Below are positions 7,520 through 15,121 of a stretch of DNA of 20,056 bases, in pieces. Every line of letters starts with the position of its first letter. The stretch's first letter is position 1. The stretch is from the NCBI GenBank assembly GCA_013336365.1, contig JAAXTT010000015.1, positions 1-20,056 of the forward strand. Reading direction: 5' to 3'. A program made the position numbers and the translations under genes. A model generated the notes under the pieces. The model made no database searches. It saw only the letters and a list, made by a program, of their open reading frames with translations, and was not told the DNA's origin. This DNA comes from Peptococcaceae bacterium. Lineage in GTDB: Bacteria > Bacillota > Desulfotomaculia > Desulfotomaculales > Desulfocucumaceae.

Positions 7520-7536
7520 GGAAGGTGGTGAGTGCT

Positions 7537-7740
7537 ATGCCGATATACGAATTTAAGTGTAAGAAATGTGGGAACCAGTTTGAGATAATAACCAGCTTTG
7601 CTCAGAAAGACAAGGTTACCTGTTCAAAGTGTGACAGCAAAGAGGTGGAGCAATTAATCAGCGGTTGTTCAATAAATAGTGGCAGCAAAGGATTTGATGG
7701 AGGAAGTAGTTGCGGAGGTCCCGGGTCTGGAGGCGGCTGA
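7537..7740 (+). CDS. FmdB family zinc ribbon protein
   Basis: A 67-residue protein beginning MPIYEFKCKKCGNQFE, the hallmark of the FmdB/CxxC_CxxC_SSSS putative regulatory protein family. Two CxxC pairs (C8/C11 and C30/C33) predict one zinc ribbon. The C-terminal 20 residues are low-complexity Gly/Ser (SSCGGPGSGGG), also typical. ATG 7537 is preceded by AAGGTGGTG (7522-7530), 6 nt away; the longer frame from 7480 overlaps the ferredoxin gene and is rejected. The name comes from a Methylophilus amidase-regulon protein, but no general function is established. It is the last gene of the mltG operon, 17 nt after the ferredoxin gene and just ahead of a bidirectional terminator. Confidence 0.92.
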   Translation: MPIYEFKCKKCGNQFEIITSFAQKDKVTCSKCDSKEVEQLISGCSINSGSKGFDGGSSCGGPGSGGG

Positions 7741-7775
7741 AGATTCTAATAAAAAAGGCCGGGTTCGGTCTTAAG

Positions 7776-7808
7776 AAAAGAGATCCCTTTTTTTGGGGAT
7801 CTCTTTTT
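7776..7808. terminator. Bidirectional intrinsic terminator between convergent operons
   Basis: AAAAGAGATCCC (7776-7787) and GGGATCTCTTTT (7796-7807) form a perfect 12-bp stem with an 8-nt loop. TTTTT ends it on the + strand, and TTTTCTT follows it on the - strand. It can stop both the fmdB operon (+) and the PilZ/HD-GYP operon (-). Confidence 0.88.
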
Positions 7809-7820
7809 GAGCTTAAAGCC

Positions 7821-8450
7821 TTACTTTATTGAAACACTAAGGATGTATCGGACAAGGAAATCCTGGTCTCTAACTCTTATATTGATGAATTCCAAAGCGA
7901 CTTGGTAAGCTTTGCTTTCAGTGCAGGTTGTTCTGATGACCTTTCCTTGGGTTGTTATTTCCTCGATTTTATCCTCTATTGGAATCAGTAGCTTAAGATC
8001 TATCAGGGTGTTAGGCGGGTAGTCTTTGTTAGCAACAAATCTCATGCCTCCACCACTTATATCAAGGGTATAGGTTTTTTTGAATTCCGATTCCCGGTCG
8101 TCTATTTTCTCTGCATACAGAATGCTCAGCATATGGGGTAATCTCAGAAAGTTTCTTCGCTGGACCCGTTTGACGCTGGTTGGAATAGAAAGGGTAAATA
8201 AAGGAATATTGTCATCAAGCTTTCTTCCCATTACATTACTTTTAAATTCAAATATTTCCTTTGGTTGGATTATTTTGATGGTAACCAGCTGCCCAGAGGA
8301 TAAAATCAAAGGGCTGTTTTGGTCATAGGGAATGCTAATATCAAAGCTGCTCTTGCCTATTCCTTGAATTATTGAGCTATACAAGCTGTTGCTATTTTCC
8401 CTGGAAATTTGTATTTTTTGACTGACCTGTAAAAAATCTTTGGAATTCAT
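7821..8450 (-). CDS. PilZ domain cyclic-di-GMP receptor (YcgR/DgrA-like)
   Basis: A 209-aa cytoplasmic protein with an N-terminal YcgR-like (PilZN-type) beta domain (about 1-93) and a C-terminal PilZ domain (about 94-209). Both cyclic-di-GMP-binding motifs are intact: RRNFLR with R99 and R103 (RxxxR) and DISGGG with D130, S132 and G135 ([D/N]xSxxG). The start (complement of 8448-8450) has GGAGG 4 nt upstream (8455-8459). Proteins of this shape brake flagella in E. coli and Bacillus, but many regulate other surface machines. It lies 32 nt downstream of the HD-GYP gene in one transcript and ends at the bidirectional terminator. With no flagellar gene in view and pilus genes next door, a pilus or surface-motility target is a reasonable inference; the partner is unknown. 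Confidence 0.9.
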   Translation of the reverse strand: MNSKDFLQVSQKIQISRENSNSLYSSIIQGIGKSSFDISIPYDQNSPLILSSGQLVTIKIIQPKEIFEFKSNVMGRKLDDNIPLFTLSIPTSVKRVQRRNFLRLPHMLSILYAEKIDDRESEFKKTYTLDISGGGMRFVANKDYPPNTLIDLKLLIPIEDKIEEITTQGKVIRTTCTESKAYQVALEFINIRVRDQDFLVRYILSVSIK

Positions 8451-8482
8451 AGTTCCTCCATTATTTCAGCTGTAGGAAAATG

Positions 8483-9550
8483 CTATATGACCTTGACTAT
8501 ACTTATTTCTGGGTTTTCCAGAAGATTTATCTCAAAATTGTCTTCCGAGGCAGAATCAGAGCAAGCGTTATTCTTTGCCAAAACTGTGGGAAATCTTGCA
8601 TAGCCTTTTTTAACATCTATGCAGGTTCCTACCATGCCGTTGCTCAATGAAACCAGGGTTCCGGGAGGATATGGAGTAATATTCTCCATAAAAGCATTTA
8701 CTATATTCTTGTCTGAAAGGAAATCTCCTGCTGCTGCACACATTTCATAGGCTTCAAAATGGGGAAAGGCTTCTCTGTAAACTCGATTGGCAGTTATCGC
8801 ATCGAATTTATCTGATATAGCCACGATTTGAGAGAATTCATGTATATTTTTGCCGGCTATACCATTAGGATAGCCGGATCCATCAAAGGCCTCGTGGTGT
8901 TCACAGGCAATCCGGGCTGTGAGCTCATCAAGGTTTCGGTGGTCAACTATCAAATCCCGACCATAAAGAGTATGCTTTTTCATTATAAAGAATTCATCCT
9001 TGGTCAAAGGTCCCGGTTTGTTTAAAATTTCATCAGGTATCCTGACCTTTCCCAAATCATGGAGCAGGGCACCTACACCCAAGGTGCAAATATCATGACG
9101 GGAATAGCCCAAGGTTATTCCCGTCATCATGGAAAGAATGCAAACATTAACTGAGTGAATAAAGGTGTAATTATCCTGGTTTTTTAAGTCGGATAGGCTA
9201 TAGAGCAGGTCCTTTGAATCAAAAAGCTCGTTGGCAAAGCTTTCAACACTTCTATATAGCTCCGCTGGTTCGACTATAAGACGCCCGCTTTCCTTTGTTT
9301 CCAGCAAGATAGTCTTAATTTGATTGATAGCGGCAGACCTGGTTTCTATATTGATGGTATCCTTGGCGGACACCAGCTCTGATTCCTCGTCTTCAATCCA
9401 TACAGAGGAAATACCAAATTTGTTGAGACTGTTGATAGTATTTTGGCTAAGCATGCTTCCGGCGACGATTAATACATCGCCCCGGTGGTTGTATATGGTT
9501 TTGTGAAGAATCATTTCAGGTGTTAACTGGTCAATATTCAAAAATCTCAT
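8483..9550 (-). CDS. HD-GYP domain cyclic-di-GMP phosphodiesterase
   Basis: Soluble 355-aa protein with an N-terminal domain (about 1-110, starting MRFLNIDQLTPEMIL, common in HD-GYP proteins) and a full HD-GYP domain (about 120-295). Metal and catalytic residues are present: H132 (FIHSVNV), H164-D165 with K168 (LLHDLGKVRIP), H193, H218-H219 (CEHHE), the GYP triad in DGSGYPNG (226-228) and D247 (ISDKFD). It should therefore hydrolyse cyclic-di-GMP. No membrane helix or receiver domain is seen, so its input signal is unknown. AAGGAG lies 8-9 nt before the ATG (complement). It is the first gene of a two-gene operon with the PilZ receptor and is divergent from pilD, which suggests it tunes cyclic-di-GMP for the pilus system. 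Confidence 0.94.
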   Translation of the reverse strand: MRFLNIDQLTPEMILHKTIYNHRGDVLIVAGSMLSQNTINSLNKFGISSVWIEDEESELVSAKDTINIETRSAAINQIKTILLETKESGRLIVEPAELYRSVESFANELFDSKDLLYSLSDLKNQDNYTFIHSVNVCILSMMTGITLGYSRHDICTLGVGALLHDLGKVRIPDEILNKPGPLTKDEFFIMKKHTLYGRDLIVDHRNLDELTARIACEHHEAFDGSGYPNGIAGKNIHEFSQIVAISDKFDAITANRVYREAFPHFEAYEMCAAAGDFLSDKNIVNAFMENITPYPPGTLVSLSNGMVGTCIDVKKGYARFPTVLAKNNACSDSASEDNFEINLLENPEISIVKVI

Positions 9551-9588
9551 ATCAGGGCAACTCCTTATTGCAAGTATCCTTATGTCAA

Positions 9589-9617
9589 AATATATACAGC
9601 AAGATTTTTTAAAGCAA
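9589..9617 (-). promoter_or_regulatory. Predicted promoter of the HD-GYP/PilZ operon
   Basis: On the - strand, TTGCTT (9617-9612) is followed by a 17-nt spacer and TATATT (9594-9589). The start would be near 9582, about 31 nt before the HD-GYP ATG. Both boxes are close to sigma-A consensus, but the region is AT-rich, so chance matches are possible. Confidence 0.5.
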
Positions 9618-9717
9618 TAAATAAAATTCTATAATGTAGAGGGTAATACCTTTTTTGTAATCGATTCTCTTTCGCAATGTAAGAATTTATTAATATTTTA
9701 TTTTGATATATTTAGGC

Positions 9718-9723
9718 TATAAT
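9718..9723 (+). promoter_or_regulatory. Possible -10 element of the pilus operon
   Basis: A perfect TATAAT at 9718-9723 lies 46 nt before the pilD start. No good -35 lies 16-18 nt upstream (ATTTTA at 9695-9700 is poor); TTGATA at 9703 is too close. If real, the promoter probably needs an activator. The 219-nt divergent region shows no riboswitch that I can recognise. Confidence 0.35.
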
Positions 9724-9769
9724 ATAGAGGTGCTAAAACCAAAAGTTTTTTGCAGAACGAGGGAGATAT

Positions 9770-10525
9770 TTGCTGATTTTATGGTGGGCGTTGGTATTTA
9801 TAACAGGCGCCAGTGTGGGAAGCTTTTTGAATGTTTGTATATACAGGATTCCAAAGGATGAATCCATAGCCTTTCCTCCCTCCCATTGTCCAGAGTGCAT
9901 GAAAAGACTGGGTGTTATTGACCTTATTCCAATTTTCGGATATATACTTCTAAGGGGAAAATGCCGATATTGCTTAAGCAGGATATCATGGCAATATCCT
10001 GCAGTTGAACTGGTTACAGGCTTAATCTACGTTTTTATTGTTGCCAGGCTGGGTTTGACAATTGCTGCCCTCCAGACATTGGTTTTTCTTTCACTGCTTG
10101 TTCCGGTTACTATAATTGATTATAAACACAGTATAATTCCTGACAAAATCAATGCTGTAGGAGTTATTTTGGGTTTGCCCTTTCTTTTACAGTCAAGGGA
10201 GATAGCCTATTCAGGAATCATTGGTTTTTTTGCCGGAGGCGGTCTTTTGTTGATTATCGCAGTTATATCCCGGGGGGGGATGGGTGGAGGTGATATCAAG
10301 CTTGCTTCGGTAATGGGTTTGTTTTTGGGTTGGAAATATCTGTTTTTAGCACTGTTTATTGCCTTTTCTGCAGGAGCTGTGGTGGGTGGGGTGCTTCTTA
10401 TGACCGGAATAAAAAAAAGAAAAGATCCTATTCCCTTCGGTCCGTATTTGGCCACCGGGGCAATTGTATCAGCCTTGTTTGGGCAAACCCTAATATCCAG
10501 GTATCTTGATTTTATGCATTTATAA
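9770..10525 (+). CDS. pilD: Type IV prepilin peptidase / N-methyltransferase
   Basis: Integral membrane aspartic protease that cleaves the leader of type IV prepilins after glycine and methylates the new N-terminus. The 251-aa protein begins with a membrane helix containing GASVGSFLNVCIYRIP, the family start. It has the cytoplasmic zinc loop C40/C43...C65/C68, associated with the methylase domain, and about seven further hydrophobic segments. The catalytic aspartates are D117 (TIIDYKHSIIP) and D175 in GGMGGGDIKL (GxGD motif). Start TTG 9770 has GAGGGAG at 9759-9765; there is no ATG option before the first helix. It is the first gene of the pilus operon and its substrates are the four prepilins encoded downstream. 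Complete and apparently bifunctional. Confidence 0.95.
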   Translation: MLILWWALVFITGASVGSFLNVCIYRIPKDESIAFPPSHCPECMKRLGVIDLIPIFGYILLRGKCRYCLSRISWQYPAVELVTGLIYVFIVARLGLTIAALQTLVFLSLLVPVTIIDYKHSIIPDKINAVGVILGLPFLLQSREIAYSGIIGFFAGGGLLLIIAVISRGGMGGGDIKLASVMGLFLGWKYLFLALFIAFSAGAVVGGVLLMTGIKKRKDPIPFGPYLATGAIVSALFGQTLISRYLDFMHL

Positions 10526-10572
10526 GGGGTAAGGGCTGATAAGGTGGGCAAGTCTTTAGAGGTTATTCTATA

Positions 10573-10578
10573 TATAAT
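10573..10578 (+). promoter_or_regulatory. Possible -10 element before the major pilin gene
   Basis: TATAAT at 10573-10578 within TATATATAATTTATT lies 29 nt before the pilin TTG, in the 72-nt gap after pilD. No convincing -35 lies upstream (AAGTCT at the 17-nt position). A separate pilin promoter would fit the high expression a major pilin needs, but the evidence is weak. Confidence 0.3.
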
Positions 10579-10606
10579 TTATTAATAATAAAGGGAGTTG
10601 ATTTTT

Positions 10607-11134
10607 TTGTTAACAAAAAAATTAAGGAATCAAAAGGGTTTTACCTTAATTGAAATGATGATGGTAATTGCAGTTATCGGCATTCTTGCTGCGGTGCTGA
10701 TTCCCAAGATTCAGGGAGTCAAGGACAATTCCAAAATGGCAGGGGTAGATGCCAATGTAAGACAGACCCAGGCTTATGTTAGCGGAATGATTCAAAGATA
10801 TCAAAATACCACCTCGGGAACTGCCGCAGCTCAGCAAACATCCTTTGCCAACACTGTGGTCAGTGCAACTGGCAGCTTGGAAAATCCCTTTACAAATGAA
10901 ACCGGTGCTGTTGCCGCAGCTACCATGGATACCACTGTGGCCGTGACTGTGGCCAATGCCAAAACTGTAACTGCCCCTACTGCTACAGATGCCGATAATG
11001 AGGGTATGATTTTTGTTGGCTATGAGCAGACCGGTTCGGGTACAGTAGCTGATCCATATAAAATTGACAAGGTAATAATCACTCCTTATGATAATTCCGG
11101 CGCACCAATGGCAGCAACCGAAGTAACACCGTAG
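10607..11134 (+). CDS. Type IV prepilin, probable major pilin
   Basis: Class III-signal type IV prepilin of 175 aa. The leader is MLTKKLRNQKG with cleavage after G11, giving mature FTLIEMMMVIAVIGILAAVL with Glu at +5; the hydrophobic helix runs to about residue 31 and the amphipathic part to about 65. I chose TTG 10607 over TTG 10598 because AAGGGAG (10591-10597) is 9 nt from the former and abuts the latter. The globular part is rich in Thr, Ala, Val, Asn and Asp, has no cysteine (so no D-loop disulfide) and contains a repetitive TTVAVTVANAKTVTAPTAT stretch. It ends in a beta-rich segment with YKIDKVIITPYD. It lies between pilD and pilB, 6 nt before the latter. Major status is inferred from position and simple form; the fold of the globular head is unassigned. 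Confidence 0.9.
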   Translation: MLTKKLRNQKGFTLIEMMMVIAVIGILAAVLIPKIQGVKDNSKMAGVDANVRQTQAYVSGMIQRYQNTTSGTAAAQQTSFANTVVSATGSLENPFTNETGAVAAATMDTTVAVTVANAKTVTAPTATDADNEGMIFVGYEQTGSGTVADPYKIDKVIITPYDNSGAPMAATEVTP

Positions 11135-11140
11135 GCTACC

Positions 11141-12832
11141 ATGACAACTGCCAATCAGGGAAATAAAAAGATATATCTGGGCGATATCTTGGTTAAAGCC
11201 GGGGTGATTTCTGAGAATCAGCTTAAGGAAGCCTTGGGAAAGCAAAAAAATGCCGGCAAAAGACTGGGCCAGTTTTTACTGGATGAAGGCTATTTAACTC
11301 AAGAAGCTCTGACTAAGGCCTTGGAGTCACAGCTGGGGATAGAAAGCGTGGATTTGGGTCGGATAACCATTGAGCCAAAGATTGCCTCGATGATTCCGGA
11401 GAACCTTGCCCGTCGCCATCTGGTAATGCCAATACAAATGACCAAGGGTCATTTGTATTTGGCTATGAGAGACCCCCTGGATCAAATTGCAATTCAAGAT
11501 GTCCGGCTTCTGGTTCAGGTGCCGGTTATTCCTGTTTTAGCTACTGAAAGAGATATTCTTGATACAATCAAAAGGGTGTTTATTCAGGCTAATGCAGTGA
11601 GGGTTGCAGAGGATTTCATCCAGGGGCAGGCAGATGTCTTGGCCGGACTGGAGGAATCTTCTCTGGTAGTTAACTCCGCGCCTATTGTACGGTTGGTTAA
11701 TTCCTTTATTGAGAATGCAGTCCGTAGCGGAGCCAGTGATGTCCATATAGAACCCAACTATGATCAGATGCGAGTCCGAATCAGGGTTGATGGAGTTCTT
11801 CAGGAAATGCTGACTACTGATCTTAATACTCACGGAGCTGTGGCCAGCCGAGTTAAAATTATGGCTGGGCTGAATATATCCGAGAAAAGACTTCCTCAGG
11901 ATGGAAGAATAATGTATGTGGTGGACAATCGGGAAATTGACTTGAGAATTTCTATTGTTCCCACAATTCACGGAGAGAAAATAGTTTTCCGAGTACTGGA
12001 TAGAGACAGATTTATGCTGGGCAAGGAAAATATGGGCTTTAGCCTGAAGGATTTGGAAAAGTTTTCCAGTTTGGTCAATCAGCCCTATGGCATAATTTTA
12101 GTCACCGGACCCACCGGCAGTGGTAAAACCACAACCCTTTATGCCATGCTTTCTGAGCTCAATGATGAAAAAAAGAACATAATAACCCTGGAAGACCCAG
12201 TCGAGTACAATATGAAGGGGATAAACCAAACCCCGATTATGATCAAGGCGGGTCTTACTTTTGCTACCGGTCTTCGTTCAATGCTGCGGCAGGATCCCGA
12301 TATAATAATGGTAGGAGAAATAAGAGATTCAGAAACTGCCGACATTTCCTCTCGGGCGGCTTTAACCGGACATTTGGTACTAAGCACTCTTCATGCCAAT
12401 AATGCTGCTGGGGCAGTGGCCAGGCTAGTAGATATGGGGGTGGAGCCCTACATCCTATCTTCCTCGATTATCGGAGTAGTTGCCCAAAGACTGGTAAGGA
12501 AGATTTGCCCCTTTTGCCGTGAAGGAATGCAAGCGGGTGAACGGGAAAAACATATTTTGGGCTGGAGCCCACAGGATATTTTGATCATTTATCATGGTAA
12601 AGGTTGTGGCTATTGTAATGAGACCGGCTTCAAGGGCAGAGTTGGTTTGTTCGAAATAATTGAGGTTGAGAAAGAGATTAGGCTATTAATTGATCAAAAA
12701 GCATCTACTGATGAGCTCCATGAAGCTGCCATCAAGGGTGGGATGACGACCCTGTGGATGGATGGTCGTCAAAAGGTCCTTGATGGTGTTACTACTCTGG
12801 ATGAATTACTTAGAGTCGCCAATTGGAATTGA
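11141..12832 (+). CDS. pilB: Type IV pilus extension ATPase PilB with MshEN domain
   Basis: Hexameric cytoplasmic ATPase (GspE/PilB family, 563 aa) powering pilus extension. The N-terminal MshEN region carries two 24-residue repeats, residues 12-35 (YLGDILVKAG...) and 41-64 (RLGQFLLDEG...), separated by five residues, the published cyclic-di-GMP-binding arrangement. The ATPase core has Walker A GPTGSGKTTT (K329), an Asp box, the Walker B-like DPDIIMVGEIRD with E393, a His box (LSTLHANN), and a C-terminal zinc site C456/C459...C489/C492. ATG 11141 is 6 nt after the pilin stop with only TAGG upstream and no good Shine-Dalgarno, so translation is probably coupled to the pilin gene. Family and activity are firm; cyclic-di-GMP binding is inferred from the motif. 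Confidence 0.96.
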   Translation: MTTANQGNKKIYLGDILVKAGVISENQLKEALGKQKNAGKRLGQFLLDEGYLTQEALTKALESQLGIESVDLGRITIEPKIASMIPENLARRHLVMPIQMTKGHLYLAMRDPLDQIAIQDVRLLVQVPVIPVLATERDILDTIKRVFIQANAVRVAEDFIQGQADVLAGLEESSLVVNSAPIVRLVNSFIENAVRSGASDVHIEPNYDQMRVRIRVDGVLQEMLTTDLNTHGAVASRVKIMAGLNISEKRLPQDGRIMYVVDNREIDLRISIVPTIHGEKIVFRVLDRDRFMLGKENMGFSLKDLEKFSSLVNQPYGIILVTGPTGSGKTTTLYAMLSELNDEKKNIITLEDPVEYNMKGINQTPIMIKAGLTFATGLRSMLRQDPDIIMVGEIRDSETADISSRAALTGHLVLSTLHANNAAGAVARLVDMGVEPYILSSSIIGVVAQRLVRKICPFCREGMQAGEREKHILGWSPQDILIIYHGKGCGYCNETGFKGRVGLFEIIEVEKEIRLLIDQKASTDELHEAAIKGGMTTLWMDGRQKVLDGVTTLDELLRVANWN

Positions 12833-12854
12833 ATTATTTCCCTAGGAGGAGCTG

Positions 12855-14075
12855 TTGTTGCAGGACTACAATTATAGGGCTTTGGACAATGAGGGCAAAA
12901 TTGTTTTGGGTTCGATTAATGAGGAAAATATCCTAAATGTCAGATTAAGTCTAAAAAATCAAGGACTGCTTCCTGTAAGGATTGAGAATGTCCGGGATAG
13001 CATGTCCTTTGATTTGAAAGCCTTCAAATATAAGAAACAAATCAAGAGTGATGTGTTAAGCCAATTCTGTCGGCAGCTGGCGATAATAATAGCCTCGGGA
13101 ATCAATATCCTTAAAGGGTTAGAGATTATGGCCGACAAGGCATCGAATAAAAGGCTACGCAGCGAAATTACCCAAATTCATCAAGAGGTGCAAAAGGGAA
13201 GAACCATAGCTGAAGCTATGTCTGGGCGAGAATCATATATGCCCAATCTTTTGACAAGTATGGTGGCCACTGGGGAAACCAGTGGCAGTCTGGATGAAGT
13301 CTTGATAAATATGGGTGAATTTTATGAAAATGACAGCAGAATCAAACAGAAAATAAAATCAGCAGCTATTTATCCAATAGTTATGATTATTATGGCAATT
13401 GGCCTAATTATTTTCTTTTTCAATTTTCTATTACCCCAGATGGTTACCTTGATTGCCGCCTCAGGAAGTACCTTACCCCTATTGACAAGAATTGTTATTG
13501 GCATAGGGAATATAGTCAGGGATTATTTCTTATTAATTTTCGTTGTTTTATTGATGATTGGGGCGGGCTTTGCCATCTCGGTAAAAACATCCCGGGGCAG
13601 ACTTGTCCTTGACAGGCTTATTTTTAAAACCCCTATTTTGGGGGTTACTATGCGAAATGTGACGACTCTCCGTTTTGCCAGAACTGCTCACATATTGATA
13701 AAGAGTGGCATACCTATGCTACAGAGTCTTGACTTTATCAAGCAGAATTTAGACAATGCCTTGGCTGAGCAATCTATAGACTTTGCCATAGAAGGACTGC
13801 AAAAAGGAGAAAGTCTGGCCTTGAATTTGGACAAGGCAAAATATTTTGATTCCATGGCTATTCAAATGATTCATATTGGGGAGGAAACAGGGGAACTGGA
13901 AAATATCCTAAAGGAAATGGGCGATTTCTATAATAACGAAGCCGAAGCAGGATTCTCTAAACTGGTAGCAATGGTTGAGCCTATCATGTTGTTGGTTATC
14001 GGAAGTGTGGTAAGTATTGTGATTATCTCAGTTATGCTGCCTATGATGGGAATGCTGAGCAATATTCGGCGCTAA
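12855..14075 (+). CDS. pilC: Type IV pilus inner-membrane platform protein PilC
   Basis: Platform protein (GspF/PilC family, 406 aa) that couples the PilB/PilT motors to pilin insertion. It begins YNYRALDNEGKIVLGSI, the family N-terminus, and has two T2SF repeats: the first about residues 66-190 (FCRQLAIIIASGINILKGL) and the second about 270-400 (FARTAHILIKSGIPMLQSL). Membrane helices lie near 171-193, 222-243 and 376-398. AGGAGG at 12844-12849 is 5 nt before TTG 12855 and 8 nt before TTG 12858; either may be used and they differ by one residue. It follows pilB by 22 nt. Intact and of normal length. Confidence 0.95.
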   Translation: MLQDYNYRALDNEGKIVLGSINEENILNVRLSLKNQGLLPVRIENVRDSMSFDLKAFKYKKQIKSDVLSQFCRQLAIIIASGINILKGLEIMADKASNKRLRSEITQIHQEVQKGRTIAEAMSGRESYMPNLLTSMVATGETSGSLDEVLINMGEFYENDSRIKQKIKSAAIYPIVMIIMAIGLIIFFFNFLLPQMVTLIAASGSTLPLLTRIVIGIGNIVRDYFLLIFVVLLMIGAGFAISVKTSRGRLVLDRLIFKTPILGVTMRNVTTLRFARTAHILIKSGIPMLQSLDFIKQNLDNALAEQSIDFAIEGLQKGESLALNLDKAKYFDSMAIQMIHIGEETGELENILKEMGDFYNNEAEAGFSKLVAMVEPIMLLVIGSVVSIVIISVMLPMMGMLSNIRR

Positions 14076-14098
14076 ACTACAGAAGGAAGGTTAATTAA

Positions 14099-15121
14099 TT
14101 GCTCAGGTATCTTAAAAACAATCAAGGCTTTACTTTAATTGAGATTATTATGGCAATAGTTGCCTTCGGTATTTTTTTGACCACTGTCAGCAGTATTTAT
14201 GGCTTTGTTGAGGGTAATCGCACTAATTCCTTGGATCAAATTCAAATGGCTGAGCTGGCTCAAGCAGAAATTGAAAAAATAAAAGTTAATGCCTGGAATA
14301 ATTTAGATTCGATCCCTGTTTCATGGGAAAAAACAATAAATTATCCGAATGACATCTTGGTTTCTAAAAGCTATCTGGTTAAGTATGAAACATCAGCACT
14401 TGCTAATGGGAAAATGCTGAAAATTACAATCGGTCAAGCACCTAATGATTATATTTTCGGAGCCTGGCTGCCTCCAAGGGAAACAGTTGACCTATATACT
14501 GAGGAAGAGGTGATATATAATCCCATTAATTGGTCTACAGATCCTACCCCGGATAGTGTAGAGCCGGTAGACATGGGGAGCTGGGATATTGTCCCCAGTG
14601 AGGTTCCCGGAGATCCGCCTTATCTTGTTGTTACAGAACCGGGAGCGATAGCACCCATATATAGTTTAGTAAGGACCTATGTACCTGAATTTGAATATAA
14701 AGTGGATATTAAGGTTGGAGCGCTGGATAAAGGGGTATGTGAATCTGGTCTGGTTGTGTTGGATGAAGGCACAGATGGTGAATATAAATTCTATTTTGAG
14801 GGAAATAATGGAAACGTCGACCTGGTAGTGGATTATCCCGGGGGATCTATAGGTTTGATTAACCACATATTAATACATGAAGATGTAAATTATTATTTTA
14901 AAGTAAAATTCAACCAGGGAAATCCGGGAAATATTATTTTGAATTTTGGCTATTATGCTGTAGATAATTCCATGGTACCGCTATTAACAGACTATATTGA
15001 TAATGTATCCGGATTTTCAGTTTCTGACCATGGTTATTATCTGGGGCTTTATAATAAAACCGCTCAAACATCTTTTCACTATAATCTACCTACATTGAGT
15101 GGAGGGGATTGTAATGGATAG
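14099..15121 (+). CDS. PilV-like minor prepilin with C-terminal jelly-roll (lectin-like) domain
   Basis: Minor pilin of 340 aa. Leader MLRYLKNNQG is cleaved after G10 to FTLIEIIMAIVAFGIF (Glu+5 present). The helix continues through MAELAQAEIEKIK, typical of PilV/GspI proteins, and the pilin head ends near residue 120. A linker follows, then a beta-strand-rich domain at about 158-332. Its layout (GSWDIV at the start, EFEYKVDIKVG, SGLVVLDEG, EYKFYFEGNNGNVDL, NYYFKVKFN, HGYYLGLYN near the end) resembles concanavalin/LamG-type jelly rolls that bind glycans. Only two cysteines exist (C214, C338), a possible disulfide. TTG 14099 has AAGGAAGG 8 nt upstream. It is the first of three minor pilin genes. 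Prepilin nature is firm; the lectin-like fold is a pattern judgement and no ligand is known. Confidence 0.85.
   Translation: MLRYLKNNQGFTLIEIIMAIVAFGIFLTTVSSIYGFVEGNRTNSLDQIQMAELAQAEIEKIKVNAWNNLDSIPVSWEKTINYPNDILVSKSYLVKYETSALANGKMLKITIGQAPNDYIFGAWLPPRETVDLYTEEEVIYNPINWSTDPTPDSVEPVDMGSWDIVPSEVPGDPPYLVVTEPGAIAPIYSLVRTYVPEFEYKVDIKVGALDKGVCESGLVVLDEGTDGEYKFYFEGNNGNVDLVVDYPGGSIGLINHILIHEDVNYYFKVKFNQGNPGNIILNFGYYAVDNSMVPLLTDYIDNVSGFSVSDHGYYLGLYNKTAQTSFHYNLPTLSGGDCNG

Noticed and set aside
9551..9769. Possible cyclic-di-GMP riboswitch upstream of pilD or the HD-GYP gene
   Set aside because: The region is AT-rich and lacks the conserved GEMM core elements and paired stems I would expect; only promoter-like boxes are seen.
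10646..11245. 199-codon open frame on the - strand opposite the pilin and pilB start
   Set aside because: It is antisense to the clear pilin gene, its translation is Cys/His/Gly-rich without any family pattern, and it crosses two real genes. It is a by-product of codon use.
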